A DNA stretch of 64,000 nt. Origin: Vibrio sp. 10N.286.49.B1 (GTDB lineage Bacteria; Pseudomonadota; Gammaproteobacteria; Enterobacterales; Vibrionaceae). Both the position numbers and the translations under genes were made by a program. The notes under the pieces were generated by a model that saw only the letters and a program-made list of their open reading frames with translations, did not search any database and was not told the origin of the DNA. The stretch lies in contig NZ_MCUW01000012.1 in NCBI RefSeq assembly GCF_002873335.1, positions 394,275-458,274 on the forward strand, in the 5' to 3' direction. Shown piece after piece: positions 26,713 through 34,643 of the stretch (within the stretch, counting starts at the first letter, position 1; every line of letters begins with the position of its first letter).

Positions 26713-26735
26713 CAAAAAGACAATGCTGGACCAAA

Positions 26736-27410
26736 CTAAGCAATTAAAATCTCTTGCAACTGCTGAAGTGAGCTAACTTCATAGTGTGGTTCGATGCCGT
26801 GAGGTTTTTCTTGCCCTTTGGTATTTAACCAACACGTCTCAATGCCAAAGTTTAACCCACCTAAGACATCTGAATGCGGGTTGTCCCCGACCATTAAGAC
26901 ACGTGTTTTACACGGGTTACCCATGAGCGTCATCGCGTGAGAAAAGATACCTAAATCAGGTTTAGCGATACCGACTTCTTCCGAAATAACGACGTGCTCG
27001 AAATAATGGGTCATGTCCATGCGTGCTAACCGAATCGCTTGCAACTCGGTAAATCCATTGGTGATAATGCCGAGTTTTGCCTGCCCCGACAACGCATCCA
27101 TTAGCTCACGAGCTCCGGGGAGTAGCGTACAAATATCGGCCATCGCCTCTAAAAACGCACTATTTAATGCCAAGGGCGTGGTCTCAAGTTTTGCAGCCCA
27201 CCCCTCAAAACGAATGTGTTTCAATTGCTCGGCCGTAATTTTCCCATCCTGATAATCAACCCAAAGTGGCTGATTAATGAGTTGATATTCCGCATAGTCA
27301 TCACGAGTGAAATCAACGCCCATCCTTTCAAACATAAGCTGCATCCCAGAGAAGGAGTCAAAGTTGAAGATTGTTTCGTCAGCGTCAAAGAGAATCCAGT
27401 CGTATTTCAT
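26736..27410 (-). CDS. yjjG: Pyrimidine 5'-nucleotidase, HAD family
   Basis: A 224-residue HAD-type phosphatase matching E. coli YjjG in length (225). The catalytic DADET motif is at residues 9-13 (FDADETIFNF), the second HAD motif is ITNGFTE, and the acidic MVGDNPHSDVLGG motif closes the active site. YjjG cleaves pyrimidine nucleoside monophosphates, including unusual ones, as house-cleaning. The ATG at 27410 is chosen because AAGGA stands nine bases before it; the frame extends upstream to 27482. It is divergent from the MATE gene. Confidence 0.88.
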   Translation of the reverse strand: MKYDWILFDADETIFNFDSFSGMQLMFERMGVDFTRDDYAEYQLINQPLWVDYQDGKITAEQLKHIRFEGWAAKLETTPLALNSAFLEAMADICTLLPGARELMDALSGQAKLGIITNGFTELQAIRLARMDMTHYFEHVVISEEVGIAKPDLGIFSHAMTLMGNPCKTRVLMVGDNPHSDVLGGLNFGIETCWLNTKGQEKPHGIEPHYEVSSLQQLQEILIA

Positions 27411-27800
27411 TAATCGTGTTCCTTGGGTAATGGTCGGAGCAATAATTAGCAAGGATTTTGCTACACGCTCAGGATTTGTCAACCAGCTAGAACAACGACC
27501 CCCCGAAACGAAGGAAACTAAGAGGCAGATTTAAGGCGTAGGGCAACCGACAGCCTAGAACTTAGCGCTAGCCTCTAGCCTTCCAGAAATGATTGAAAAT
27601 AAGCATACGTCAGCAACGTATTGTAAACGTCCCTCACGCTATAACGTCGTTATAATTTTGCGAAGACAGATCAATCGCTACGGACCTTGCCTATTCCTTA
27701 ATGACAAATAGTCATCAGCACGTTATTATCGCCACCAACATCAATGATAATAATTTTCATTATCCATTCCACATAGATTCTCTGATTAGCAGTACCTTTA
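27411..27800. other. Divergent control region between yjjG and the MATE gene
   Basis: 390 bases. The part next to the MATE gene contains a Fur-box match (listed separately). The rest shows no gene; I found no second binding site. Confidence 0.5.
27746..27764. promoter_or_regulatory. Fur-box-like operator upstream of the MATE gene
   Basis: The 19-mer GATAATAATTTTCATTATC agrees with the classic Fur box at 16 of 19 positions by hand count, with both outer half-sites GATAAT and CATTATC intact. It ends 36 bases before the start codon. This suggests iron-dependent repression of the MATE gene. Confidence 0.6.
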
Positions 27801-29108
27801 ATGACTATCTCCCACAAAGACTATTACAAAATCGCACTCCCTTTTGTTGTTTCAACTGTCACGCAACCGTTGCTCGGCGCTGTTGACACCGCTGTGATTG
27901 GACAACTCGGTATGGCTGAGCTTATTGGTGGCGTGGCCATCGGTACCGTCGTCATGAATACCATATATTGGCTGTTTGGATTCTTTCGCGTCAGTACCAC
28001 TGGACAAAGCGCTATGGCTTTGGGGAATGGTGATCGAAGACTATTAGCAACCAGCTTAATGCGTCCATTTATTCTGTCTGCCATCATCGGATTATGCTTT
28101 ATTGTACTACAACCGCTAATTTGGCACGCTGCTCTGTGGGCCGTAGAACCTGAAGCTGTGGTTGCGGAACAAGCGTATGTGTATTTCAGTATTTTAATTT
28201 TTGGGGCGCCCTTCGTCTTACTCAATTACACCATTATTGGCTGGTTGATGGGACAAGCGAAAGCAAAAGAAACCTTGTATACCCAAGTTTTTGGTAACGT
28301 GCTAAATATCATCCTCAACCTTCTTTTTGTACTCTCTTTCGACCTAGGGGTTGCTGGTGTTGCCTACGCGAGCTTGATTGCTCAAATCACGACCTTCGTC
28401 ATCGGTATTACCTTGGTGATGAGAGTCAATACGATACCCATGGCTGAGTTAGTAAAATCAACGAAGATGACAAAGCAAGACTTTGCCACCATTGTCTCTT
28501 CAAATTCCGATTTATTACTACGGACCGTATGTATATTGATTTTCTTTAATATTATGGCAAGGATGGGTTCTCAGTTGGGTACGGATGTACTCGCAACCAA
28601 CGCTATTCTTATGCAGCTGACCTTCATCATCAGCTATATGTTTGATGGCATTGCTAATGCCTCCAGCGTATTTGCAGGTAAGGCAGTTGGCCAAAAAAGT
28701 CCCGCTATGCTCGAGCAAGTGCTCAAACTCAATACGCAATGGACGGCTGGCTTTATTGTGGTTCTCACCGCAATAACATTCCTATTTCAAACGCGGTTTG
28801 TTTATCTCTTTACTGATTTATCTAACATCATTCATCTTTATCAGCAAATGACACCTTGGTTAATTTTATTCCCGCTTGCCGCTGGGTTCGGTTTAACCGT
28901 GTATGGTATTTTCACGGGTACGGGTACGACAAAACCAGTAAGAGACTCCAGTGTTCTAGCCTTGTGCCTGTTCCTTATCGTACAAACTATTGCAGTGGAT
29001 GAATGGGGAAATCATGGATTATGGTTTGCTTTTACCTTGTTTTACTGCGGTCGTATTGCCTTCCTCTATCCTTTTATCAATCAGATAAGAAAAAAGTGTG
29101 TCGCATAG
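27801..29108 (+). CDS. MATE family efflux transporter, DinF-like
   Basis: A 435-residue MATE transporter with about twelve membrane helices; PLLGAVDTAVIGQLG at the N-terminus and WLFGFFRVSTTGQSAMALG are DinF-group motifs. These transporters export organic cations, dyes or metabolites using proton or sodium gradients. The leader has no strong ribosome site. A Fur-like box just upstream suggests a role in iron limitation, possibly export of a metal-binding metabolite, but that is inference only. It is separated from the ABC importer by a terminator, so it is probably transcribed separately. Confidence 0.85.
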   Translation: MTISHKDYYKIALPFVVSTVTQPLLGAVDTAVIGQLGMAELIGGVAIGTVVMNTIYWLFGFFRVSTTGQSAMALGNGDRRLLATSLMRPFILSAIIGLCFIVLQPLIWHAALWAVEPEAVVAEQAYVYFSILIFGAPFVLLNYTIIGWLMGQAKAKETLYTQVFGNVLNIILNLLFVLSFDLGVAGVAYASLIAQITTFVIGITLVMRVNTIPMAELVKSTKMTKQDFATIVSSNSDLLLRTVCILIFFNIMARMGSQLGTDVLATNAILMQLTFIISYMFDGIANASSVFAGKAVGQKSPAMLEQVLKLNTQWTAGFIVVLTAITFLFQTRFVYLFTDLSNIIHLYQQMTPWLILFPLAAGFGLTVYGIFTGTGTTKPVRDSSVLALCLFLIVQTIAVDEWGNHGLWFAFTLFYCGRIAFLYPFINQIRKKCVA

Positions 29109-29118
29109 CGCTCAGCAT

Positions 29119-29178
29119 ATGAGTATTTGGGGCACTGACTAAAATAGTGCCTAAGTACGCAGTGACCAAAATACTCAT
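29119..29178. repeat. 60-bp nested inverted repeat
   Basis: The outer arms ATGAGTATTTGG and CCAAAATACTCAT pair with one bulge. Inside, GGCACT and AGTGCC form a second hairpin, and CACTG can alternatively pair with CAGTG near 29160. It lies just after the MATE stop codon. Confidence 0.6.
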
Positions 29179-29188
29179 TTTCATAAGT

Positions 29189-29216
29189 AAAGCGCTGAAG
29201 AATAGCGCTTTATTTG
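29189..29216 (+). terminator. Terminator after the MATE gene
   Basis: Stem AAAGCGCT with AGCGCTTT and a 7-base loop, followed by ATTTG. It lies about 80 bases beyond the MATE stop. Confidence 0.55.
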
Positions 29217-29273
29217 CCTTTGCGTCGCCCATTTTGTTATTTCGATAAAGCTCAATCACTTATAGCTAAAGAC

Positions 29274-29318
29274 TTTTCAACGCTAAAATGAAATGATATA
29301 ATTTGTTACGTTATAACA
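29274..29318 (+). promoter_or_regulatory. Promoter with Zur-like operator for the ABC operon
   Basis: TTTTCA (29274) and a perfect TATAAT (29297) are separated by 17 bases. Immediately downstream, TGTTACGTTATAACA (29304-29318) agrees with the gamma-proteobacterial Zur consensus TGTTATANTATAACA, read on the other strand, at 12 of 14 informative positions by hand count. An operator over the transcription start fits zinc-dependent repression. The operon begins 22 bases downstream. Confidence 0.65.
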
Positions 29319-29339
29319 TTCCATATTTGAGTAATTTCA

Positions 29340-30098
29340 GTGACATCTCCACTTCTTTCAGTCAAACAACTTTCCATAGAAAACTCGGAGAGAGTACTAT
29401 TCCAAGATGTTCACTTCGATGTGTACCCTGGAGAGATGCTAGCCGTAATGGGCCCTTCAGGCATTGGTAAGTCGATGTTAACTAAAGCGATCGCTGGCTT
29501 TACACCCGACTCTCTTTTAGTGTCTGGAGACATTAAACTGGCTGATAGCAATGTCTGTAACCTGCCTTTACTCAAACGGACAGCAAACCAAAGACCCGCT
29601 TTTATTTTCCAGGATGCACTGCAGGCGCTGAATCCCCTGGTTTCTGTACAGAGCCAATTGTGCCTCGCGTTAACCTCATGTCGCACCAAACCAACGAAAA
29701 AAAACAAGAGTACTATTCGCCAATTGTTGACTCAGTTGGGGTTTCATCAACCCGAGCAAATCCTCTCCTTATTCCCTAGCCAACTGTCTGGCGGTCAGCG
29801 ACAACGCATTTGTATTGCCATGGGATTATTGAGTGATGCAAAAGTCCTGATTGCTGATGAACCTACCAGTGCATTAGACCCGGTGACAGAGCAGGAAATA
29901 TTACTGCTCATCCATCAAAACGTAAAACACCATAATATGGCTGGAGTTTTGATTACTCACGATCTTCACAGCGCGTTGCAATGTGATAAGTTGCTCGTGC
30001 TCGACGAGGGACGAGCGATTGCTTATGGGCAACCAAAAGAAGTAATACAGAGCAGTACCCATGAGTTTTGTCGTTCATTACAGGCACTGATTCAATGA
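29340..30098 (+). CDS. ABC importer ATPase, nickel/peptide/opine class (NikD/DppD-like)
   Basis: A 252-residue ATP-binding subunit. Walker A is GPSGIGKS (near 39), the signature [12 protein letters not shown] and Walker [14 protein letters not shown] are intact. The start is a GTG at 29340, about 22 bases after the Zur-like operator. The next ATPase gene overlaps its stop codon (ATGA at 30095), so both ATPases are made together as in Dpp, Opp, Nik and Cnt systems. The importer's substrate is unknown; the Zur-like site points to zinc or a zinc-metallophore complex. Confidence 0.87.
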   Translation: MTSPLLSVKQLSIENSERVLFQDVHFDVYPGEMLAVMGPSGIGKSMLTKAIAGFTPDSLLVSGDIKLADSNVCNLPLLKRTANQRPAFIFQDALQALNPLVSVQSQLCLALTSCRTKPTKKNKSTIRQLLTQLGFHQPEQILSLFPSQLSGGQRQRICIAMGLLSDAKVLIADEPTSALDPVTEQEILLLIHQNVKHHNMAGVLITHDLHSALQCDKLLVLDEGRAIAYGQPKEVIQSSTHEFCRSLQALIQ

Positions 30099-30934
30099 GG
30101 GTATTAGCTCAAACGAATACAATAGGCAACATTAACAACAAGTTTGCCTGCGTGCGATTTGACAACGTCAGTATCCATCACTATTCAATCCCGAGCTGGC
30201 TAGGTGGGACACCTTTTCAAGCGCTCAACAACATTTCTCTGGTTATTGATAATCAGAACCTCGCTATTGTTGGGCCCTCTGGTGCCGGAAAATCGACGCT
30301 CATTGAGTTACTTTTTGGCTTGAAAGCGCCTTCGAAAGGACGAGTGGAAGTGTCTGGAATCTCGCTGCCGATTCGCTCTCAACATGACCGCATCAGAGTC
30401 TGCCGCGACATACAAATGATGCCTCAAGAACCACACACGAGCTTAAACCCGTACTATACGGTGAGTCAGATTTTAACCGAACCACTCGTGAACTTGAATA
30501 TTGTCGGCGACCATCGAGCACTGGCTCAGCAAGCATTAGATGATGTGGGTTTATCCACCCAGATACTGGCACTTAAGCCAAACCAATTATCCACAGGTCA
30601 GGCTCAGCGGGTGGCATTGGCTCGAGCACTGATCGTAGAACCGTCAATATTGGTTGCCGATGAACCAACTAGCAGCCTTGACCCCGTTAATCGACAACGA
30701 GTGCTTGACCTACTCAATTCACTCAAGAAAAAACGAAAACTGATCTTGATTTTGGTGACGCATGACCTTCAGGCAGCACACGCCTTGTGTGATGAATTGC
30801 TTGTGCTTGACCATGGTAACGTCGTTGAACATGGTGACTGTAACCGCATCATGAATCACCCCAACCATTCCGTTACGCGATCACTCATTGCGGCACAAAC
30901 CGCACTGACGACCAACCGCTTACACAACATATAA
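30095..30934 (+). CDS. ABC importer second ATPase (NikE/DppF-like)
   Basis: A 279-residue ATP-binding subunit with GPSGAGKST, LSTGQAQRVALARAL (the signature reads LSTGQ, with T instead of G at the third position) and VADEPTSSLDP. The ATG at 30095 overlaps the stop of the previous ATPase and is preferred over the in-frame ATG at 30068, nine codons upstream. A substrate-binding protein follows after 17 bases. Confidence 0.87.
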   Translation: MRVLAQTNTIGNINNKFACVRFDNVSIHHYSIPSWLGGTPFQALNNISLVIDNQNLAIVGPSGAGKSTLIELLFGLKAPSKGRVEVSGISLPIRSQHDRIRVCRDIQMMPQEPHTSLNPYYTVSQILTEPLVNLNIVGDHRALAQQALDDVGLSTQILALKPNQLSTGQAQRVALARALIVEPSILVADEPTSSLDPVNRQRVLDLLNSLKKKRKLILILVTHDLQAAHALCDELLVLDHGNVVEHGDCNRIMNHPNHSVTRSLIAAQTALTTNRLHNI

Positions 30935-30951
30935 TCTTAGAGAAGAATAAA

Positions 30952-32460
30952 ATGCGTTTTAACTCCATTAAACTGGCTTGTGCGTTGGCCTTTGCCCTAC
31001 CACTCACCGGTTGTTTTGATTCAAAAACAGAAACAAACGAACCGATTGCCAAATCTGAACTTCGAGTGGCAATGATGCAACCTCCACGGACTGGGCTATC
31101 TCCCCTCTCCGATGATGCTTTTAAACTCTCACGTTGGAGCACTGCTGAAACCTTAATCAACTTATCGCCGACGTCAGAAGCGGAACCAATGCTTGCCACT
31201 GAATGGCAACAAATCGATCCACTCACTTGGCAGTTCACGATTCGCCAAGGTGTGACATTCCATGATGGCTCCAGTCTTGATGCAAATGCAGTGGTCAACT
31301 CACTGCAAAAGGCATTATTGGCAGCGCCGAAGCCACGAATTCTAGATGGTATTAACCTTGAAGTAACCGCGCTAGATCCAAGCCATGTTGAGATTAAAAC
31401 CAGCTTCAACGATCCACTACTCCCAAGCCGATTATCGAGCCCGCAGCTCGCTATCCTAGCAAACCGTGCATATCAGGAAGATGGGCGTGTCACACCCATG
31501 GGTATGGGAACCGGTCCATTTGAAATTATTGAAATTAATGGGACAACCAGTGCTAAGCTAACGCGCTTCGATAACTACTGGGGCGAGAAAGCAAATATCG
31601 AGTCTGTCATTGCAGAATATGTTCCTAATGGATTTGCGCGCGCGGCTGCACTTCGCACAGGGACAGCCGATGTCGTCGAAGCCGTACCTGTTTCTCAAAT
31701 CGCAACGATTGATGCCACATTACTGCATGAAGTAGCAATGCCACGTACCAACACGCTTTATTTAAATAACCAATCGGGTGTCTTCAGCCAATTGGAAATG
31801 CGTCAAGTTGCGACTTCAGCCATAGACCGAGAGCAGATTATTCGTACCGTTTACGAAAATCACGCCGATATGGCCGAGGGGTTACTGGGGCCTGCGCTGG
31901 CATGGGCTGCGCCTGTGCGTTCTGAGGTTAAATCAGAGATCGCAACGATCAATAACGATAATAACAAAGCGAACGGTGAAAAAATTGTAATTGGCACCTT
32001 CACCGACCGAGCTGAATTGCCAGAGGTGGCTGCACTGTTACAGCAACAACTTGAAGCGGCTGGATTCAAAGTCGAGCTCGATATTCGAGAGTACGCTCAG
32101 ATTGAAAACGATGCCCTAGCGGGCAAATTTGATGCCTTTATCCTCTCCCGGGCGACGGTTCTCGATTCTGGTGATCCTGTTGCTTATATGATGAGTGATT
32201 TTGGCTGTAAAGGGTCGTTCAACTTAGGGCAGTTTTGCTCCGAAGACGTAGATAACGCGTTAACCTACGCTGACTTACAACCCTTAGGGCCAAAACGTCA
32301 ACAAGCGATTATTGCCGCGGAACAAAAGATTCTTAATCACTATGCAGCAATCCCTCTGCTTCATGAGCGCGTGATTCAAGGTGAAAGTGCAAGAGTCACC
32401 AACGTCATTCGTGACCCAAGTGAACGTCGCCTTATCGATGCAACAACGAAGGTAGACTAA
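30952..32460 (+). CDS. Lipoprotein substrate-binding protein of ABC importer (SBP family 5)
   Basis: A 502-residue family 5 extracellular binding protein (as OppA, NikA, CntA). The lipobox is LTGCFDSK, cleaved at cysteine 22, so it is anchored to the membrane surface. FTIRQGVTFHDGSSLDANAVVNSL and GTGPFEIIEI are family landmarks. The C-terminal part has a cysteine pair in DFGCKGSFNLGQFCSED. The ligand cannot be told from sequence; nickel, opine metallophore or peptide are possible. The Zur-like promoter favours a metal complex. Confidence 0.85.
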   Translation: MRFNSIKLACALAFALPLTGCFDSKTETNEPIAKSELRVAMMQPPRTGLSPLSDDAFKLSRWSTAETLINLSPTSEAEPMLATEWQQIDPLTWQFTIRQGVTFHDGSSLDANAVVNSLQKALLAAPKPRILDGINLEVTALDPSHVEIKTSFNDPLLPSRLSSPQLAILANRAYQEDGRVTPMGMGTGPFEIIEINGTTSAKLTRFDNYWGEKANIESVIAEYVPNGFARAAALRTGTADVVEAVPVSQIATIDATLLHEVAMPRTNTLYLNNQSGVFSQLEMRQVATSAIDREQIIRTVYENHADMAEGLLGPALAWAAPVRSEVKSEIATINNDNNKANGEKIVIGTFTDRAELPEVAALLQQQLEAAGFKVELDIREYAQIENDALAGKFDAFILSRATVLDSGDPVAYMMSDFGCKGSFNLGQFCSEDVDNALTYADLQPLGPKRQQAIIAAEQKILNHYAAIPLLHERVIQGESARVTNVIRDPSERRLIDATTKVD

Positions 32461-32464
32461 CTCG

Positions 32465-34201
32465 ATGTTGTCTGTTGATCCCCCCGAACGAATTGTCATG
32501 GCCATGATGCCTTGGCTATCGAGAATTGCCGCACTGATTGTCGTCGTAATTCTCGTTGGCCTAATGCCAGATATCGCCGGCATTGACCCAAGCCAATCCA
32601 TTCTTAGAGCGCGTTCTGGTCAGCAACATATGCTCACACCAGAAGCTTTGGCTTCAATACGAATGGATCTACAACTCGACCGCTCTGCCACCGAACGACT
32701 TATGGATTGGTTACACGGTATGTTACAGGGCGATCTAGGTCGTTCGTGGATCGATGGTGCTCCCGTTATTGAAGGTATTCAACAGACACTCTCCACCTCT
32801 TTGCTATTAATGTCGATAGCATTGGGTTTAACTTTTCTGTTGTGCCTTATCGGTTTACTACAGACGTTACATCGTTGGAAACATGGCCAGTTGGCACAAA
32901 CGCACAACAGCTTAAGTACCGCTCTGATCTCTCTTCCAGAATATGTCGTGGCATCCATTTTGATTCTCATTTTTTCAATTTGGTTAGGGTGGCTCCCCCC
33001 TTATGGGTGGCAAGGATGGCAAGATGTATGGCTGCCAAGCTTGGCGCTAGCGCTCCCTGCAAGCGGTTTATTTAGTCGCTTGCTGCGCGATAGCTTACAA
33101 CGTGTGCTCAACGAACCTTGGGTTGTCACTTGGTTAAGTGCCAATGTTAGTGCCAATCAGATCCTTCGATTCGCAATCAAGCGAGCGATAAGCAGTTTAA
33201 TTCCACAGATTGCTATGATCATGATTGGTTTAACCGGAGGAGCGGTCGCGGTTGAACAGATATTCTCCATTCCAGGTATCGGTAGGCTCATCCTTGGCGC
33301 AGCAAAAGCACAGGACTTACCCATGCTGCAAGGGGGTCTACTGATTTTATTGCTGATCTCTATTTCTATTAGCAGTATTAGCCTATTCGTTCAGAAGTGG
33401 TTACTTGGGCACAGTTTGAAAAGTGGCAAATTGATTAGCAGTCATTCATCGCTGACGTTCACATCAAGCACACGGAAACGCATGGTGGCTATCTCAATAT
33501 TCACATTGTTATTGGTCACCATCATCTGGTCTGCCGTTCGTGACCCCTATACCAGCCAATTTGTTCGACTCGCCTCGCCAAGCTTTGACGCGCCGCTCGG
33601 GGCTGATGGGATTGGTCGGGACTTATTGGCACGCATTGGTGCGGGAATGTTATCGACATTCCAAGCTGGAATTATCGCGACACTGCTAAGCTTGCTGACT
33701 GGACTTATTCTTGGCTTCAACACTCGCTTTAGCCAAGGGCTGATCGAGGTCACCAAAGGTATTCCCTATATCATCGCCGGCTTGCTAGTCGCGGGGCTAA
33801 CCAGCATGAGTCCGAATAGTGCGATGATTGCGATCGTATTCGTCTCTTGGGCCCCACTTGCTGCGCATTGCTCAAGCCTTATTGTAGAAGCAAAAGCTCA
33901 ACCATATACACACTTAGCCCCTATCTGGGGAACCAGCCAGTTAAGGCTCCTCAGATACTACCTATTACCATACGTATTACCGCCGTTATTAAAACACGCA
34001 CTGATGCGACTGCCAGTGATCACTCTCAGCCTGACCTCACTTAGCTTTATTGGATTGGGTGCCAAACCACCGTCTCCAGAGTGGGGGTTAATGATCGCTG
34101 AAAACCTACCCTATATTGAAAGAGCCCCTCTCGCGGTCATGGGACCGATTTTGGGTCTCGTGTTAATGGGAGTAGCCATTAATTTATTGTTTGATGATTA
34201 A
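32465..34201 (+). CDS. Fused double permease of ABC importer (DppB + DppC in one chain)
   Basis: A 578-residue protein combining both permeases. The first half (about residues 1-325) follows the DppB/NikB pattern, ending with GGAVAVEQIFSIPGIGRLILGAAKAQDLPMLQGGL (the EAA loop region). The second half (about 335-578) follows DppC/NikC, with APLGADGIGRDLLARIGAG and SLSFIGLGAKPPSPEWGLMIAE. These are usually two genes. It follows the binding-protein gene by four bases. No frameshift is needed; the fusion is continuous. Confidence 0.85.
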   Translation: MLSVDPPERIVMAMMPWLSRIAALIVVVILVGLMPDIAGIDPSQSILRARSGQQHMLTPEALASIRMDLQLDRSATERLMDWLHGMLQGDLGRSWIDGAPVIEGIQQTLSTSLLLMSIALGLTFLLCLIGLLQTLHRWKHGQLAQTHNSLSTALISLPEYVVASILILIFSIWLGWLPPYGWQGWQDVWLPSLALALPASGLFSRLLRDSLQRVLNEPWVVTWLSANVSANQILRFAIKRAISSLIPQIAMIMIGLTGGAVAVEQIFSIPGIGRLILGAAKAQDLPMLQGGLLILLLISISISSISLFVQKWLLGHSLKSGKLISSHSSLTFTSSTRKRMVAISIFTLLLVTIIWSAVRDPYTSQFVRLASPSFDAPLGADGIGRDLLARIGAGMLSTFQAGIIATLLSLLTGLILGFNTRFSQGLIEVTKGIPYIIAGLLVAGLTSMSPNSAMIAIVFVSWAPLAAHCSSLIVEAKAQPYTHLAPIWGTSQLRLLRYYLLPYVLPPLLKHALMRLPVITLSLTSLSFIGLGAKPPSPEWGLMIAENLPYIERAPLAVMGPILGLVLMGVAINLLFDD

Positions 34202-34250
34202 AGTCGATGATTGGAATGCATACTATTTAATGAGGTGCATGAATGTCGCT

Positions 34251-34305
34251 CACTAATCACTAATCACTAATCACTAATCACTAATCACTAATCACTAATC
34301 ACTAA
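34251..34305. repeat. Heptamer tandem repeat (CACTAAT), about 8 copies
   Basis: Seven perfect copies of CACTAAT and a partial eighth, without interruption, between the fused permease gene and the small His-rich gene. A short tandem repeat of this kind changes copy number by replication slippage. It is non-coding here. Confidence 0.9.
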
Positions 34306-34323
34306 ATGAAAGACCATACCGCC

Positions 34324-34352
34324 GTAGTCTATGCATAAAACGCATAGACTAC
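34324..34352 (+). terminator. Perfect 11-bp hairpin after the ABC operon
   Basis: GTAGTCTATGC and GCATAGACTAC pair around the loop ATAAAAC. No T-run follows, so it could be a terminator, an attenuator or a protein-binding site. Confidence 0.5.
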
Positions 34353-34439
34353 TTCACATAATATCATTTGAGTCCCTCTCAACCTCTCATTACACTGCGC
34401 GCTCTTTTTTATCATCATTGAAATTTACTATTGAGCGCT

Positions 34440-34631
34440 ATGTTTTCACAATCCGTTTTGGCTCAGCTGCTAAGGATGGTCGCATTACTGACTATTACCT
34501 TAGTTACTGTGCATCATTCCCCCGCATTATTGGAGCTTCTTGCTAAGCAAGCCATTAACTCCGGCTGCCATCAGCAAAATCCAACGGGTGAACCTCATCA
34601 TTCACACCAATCAATCCACCACCATCATTAG
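34440..34631 (+). CDS. Small histidine-rich membrane protein (unknown)
   Basis: A 63-residue protein. An N-terminal hydrophobic segment (LLRMVALLTITLVTVHHSPALLELL, about 10-34) is followed by one cysteine and a histidine-rich tail (HHSHQSIHHHH, seven histidines in eleven residues). GAG lies five bases before the ATG; an in-frame TTG three codons upstream is less likely. The tail probably binds metal ions. It stands 12 bases before the MFS gene and after the ABC importer, which suggests a part in metal handling. I do not recognise the family. Confidence 0.6.
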   Translation: MFSQSVLAQLLRMVALLTITLVTVHHSPALLELLAKQAINSGCHQQNPTGEPHHSHQSIHHHH

Positions 34632-34643
34632 AGCCTAATTGTT

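Noticed and set aside
34251..34305. CRISPR-like array
   Set aside because: The units are contiguous 7-mers without spacers, so it is a simple tandem repeat.
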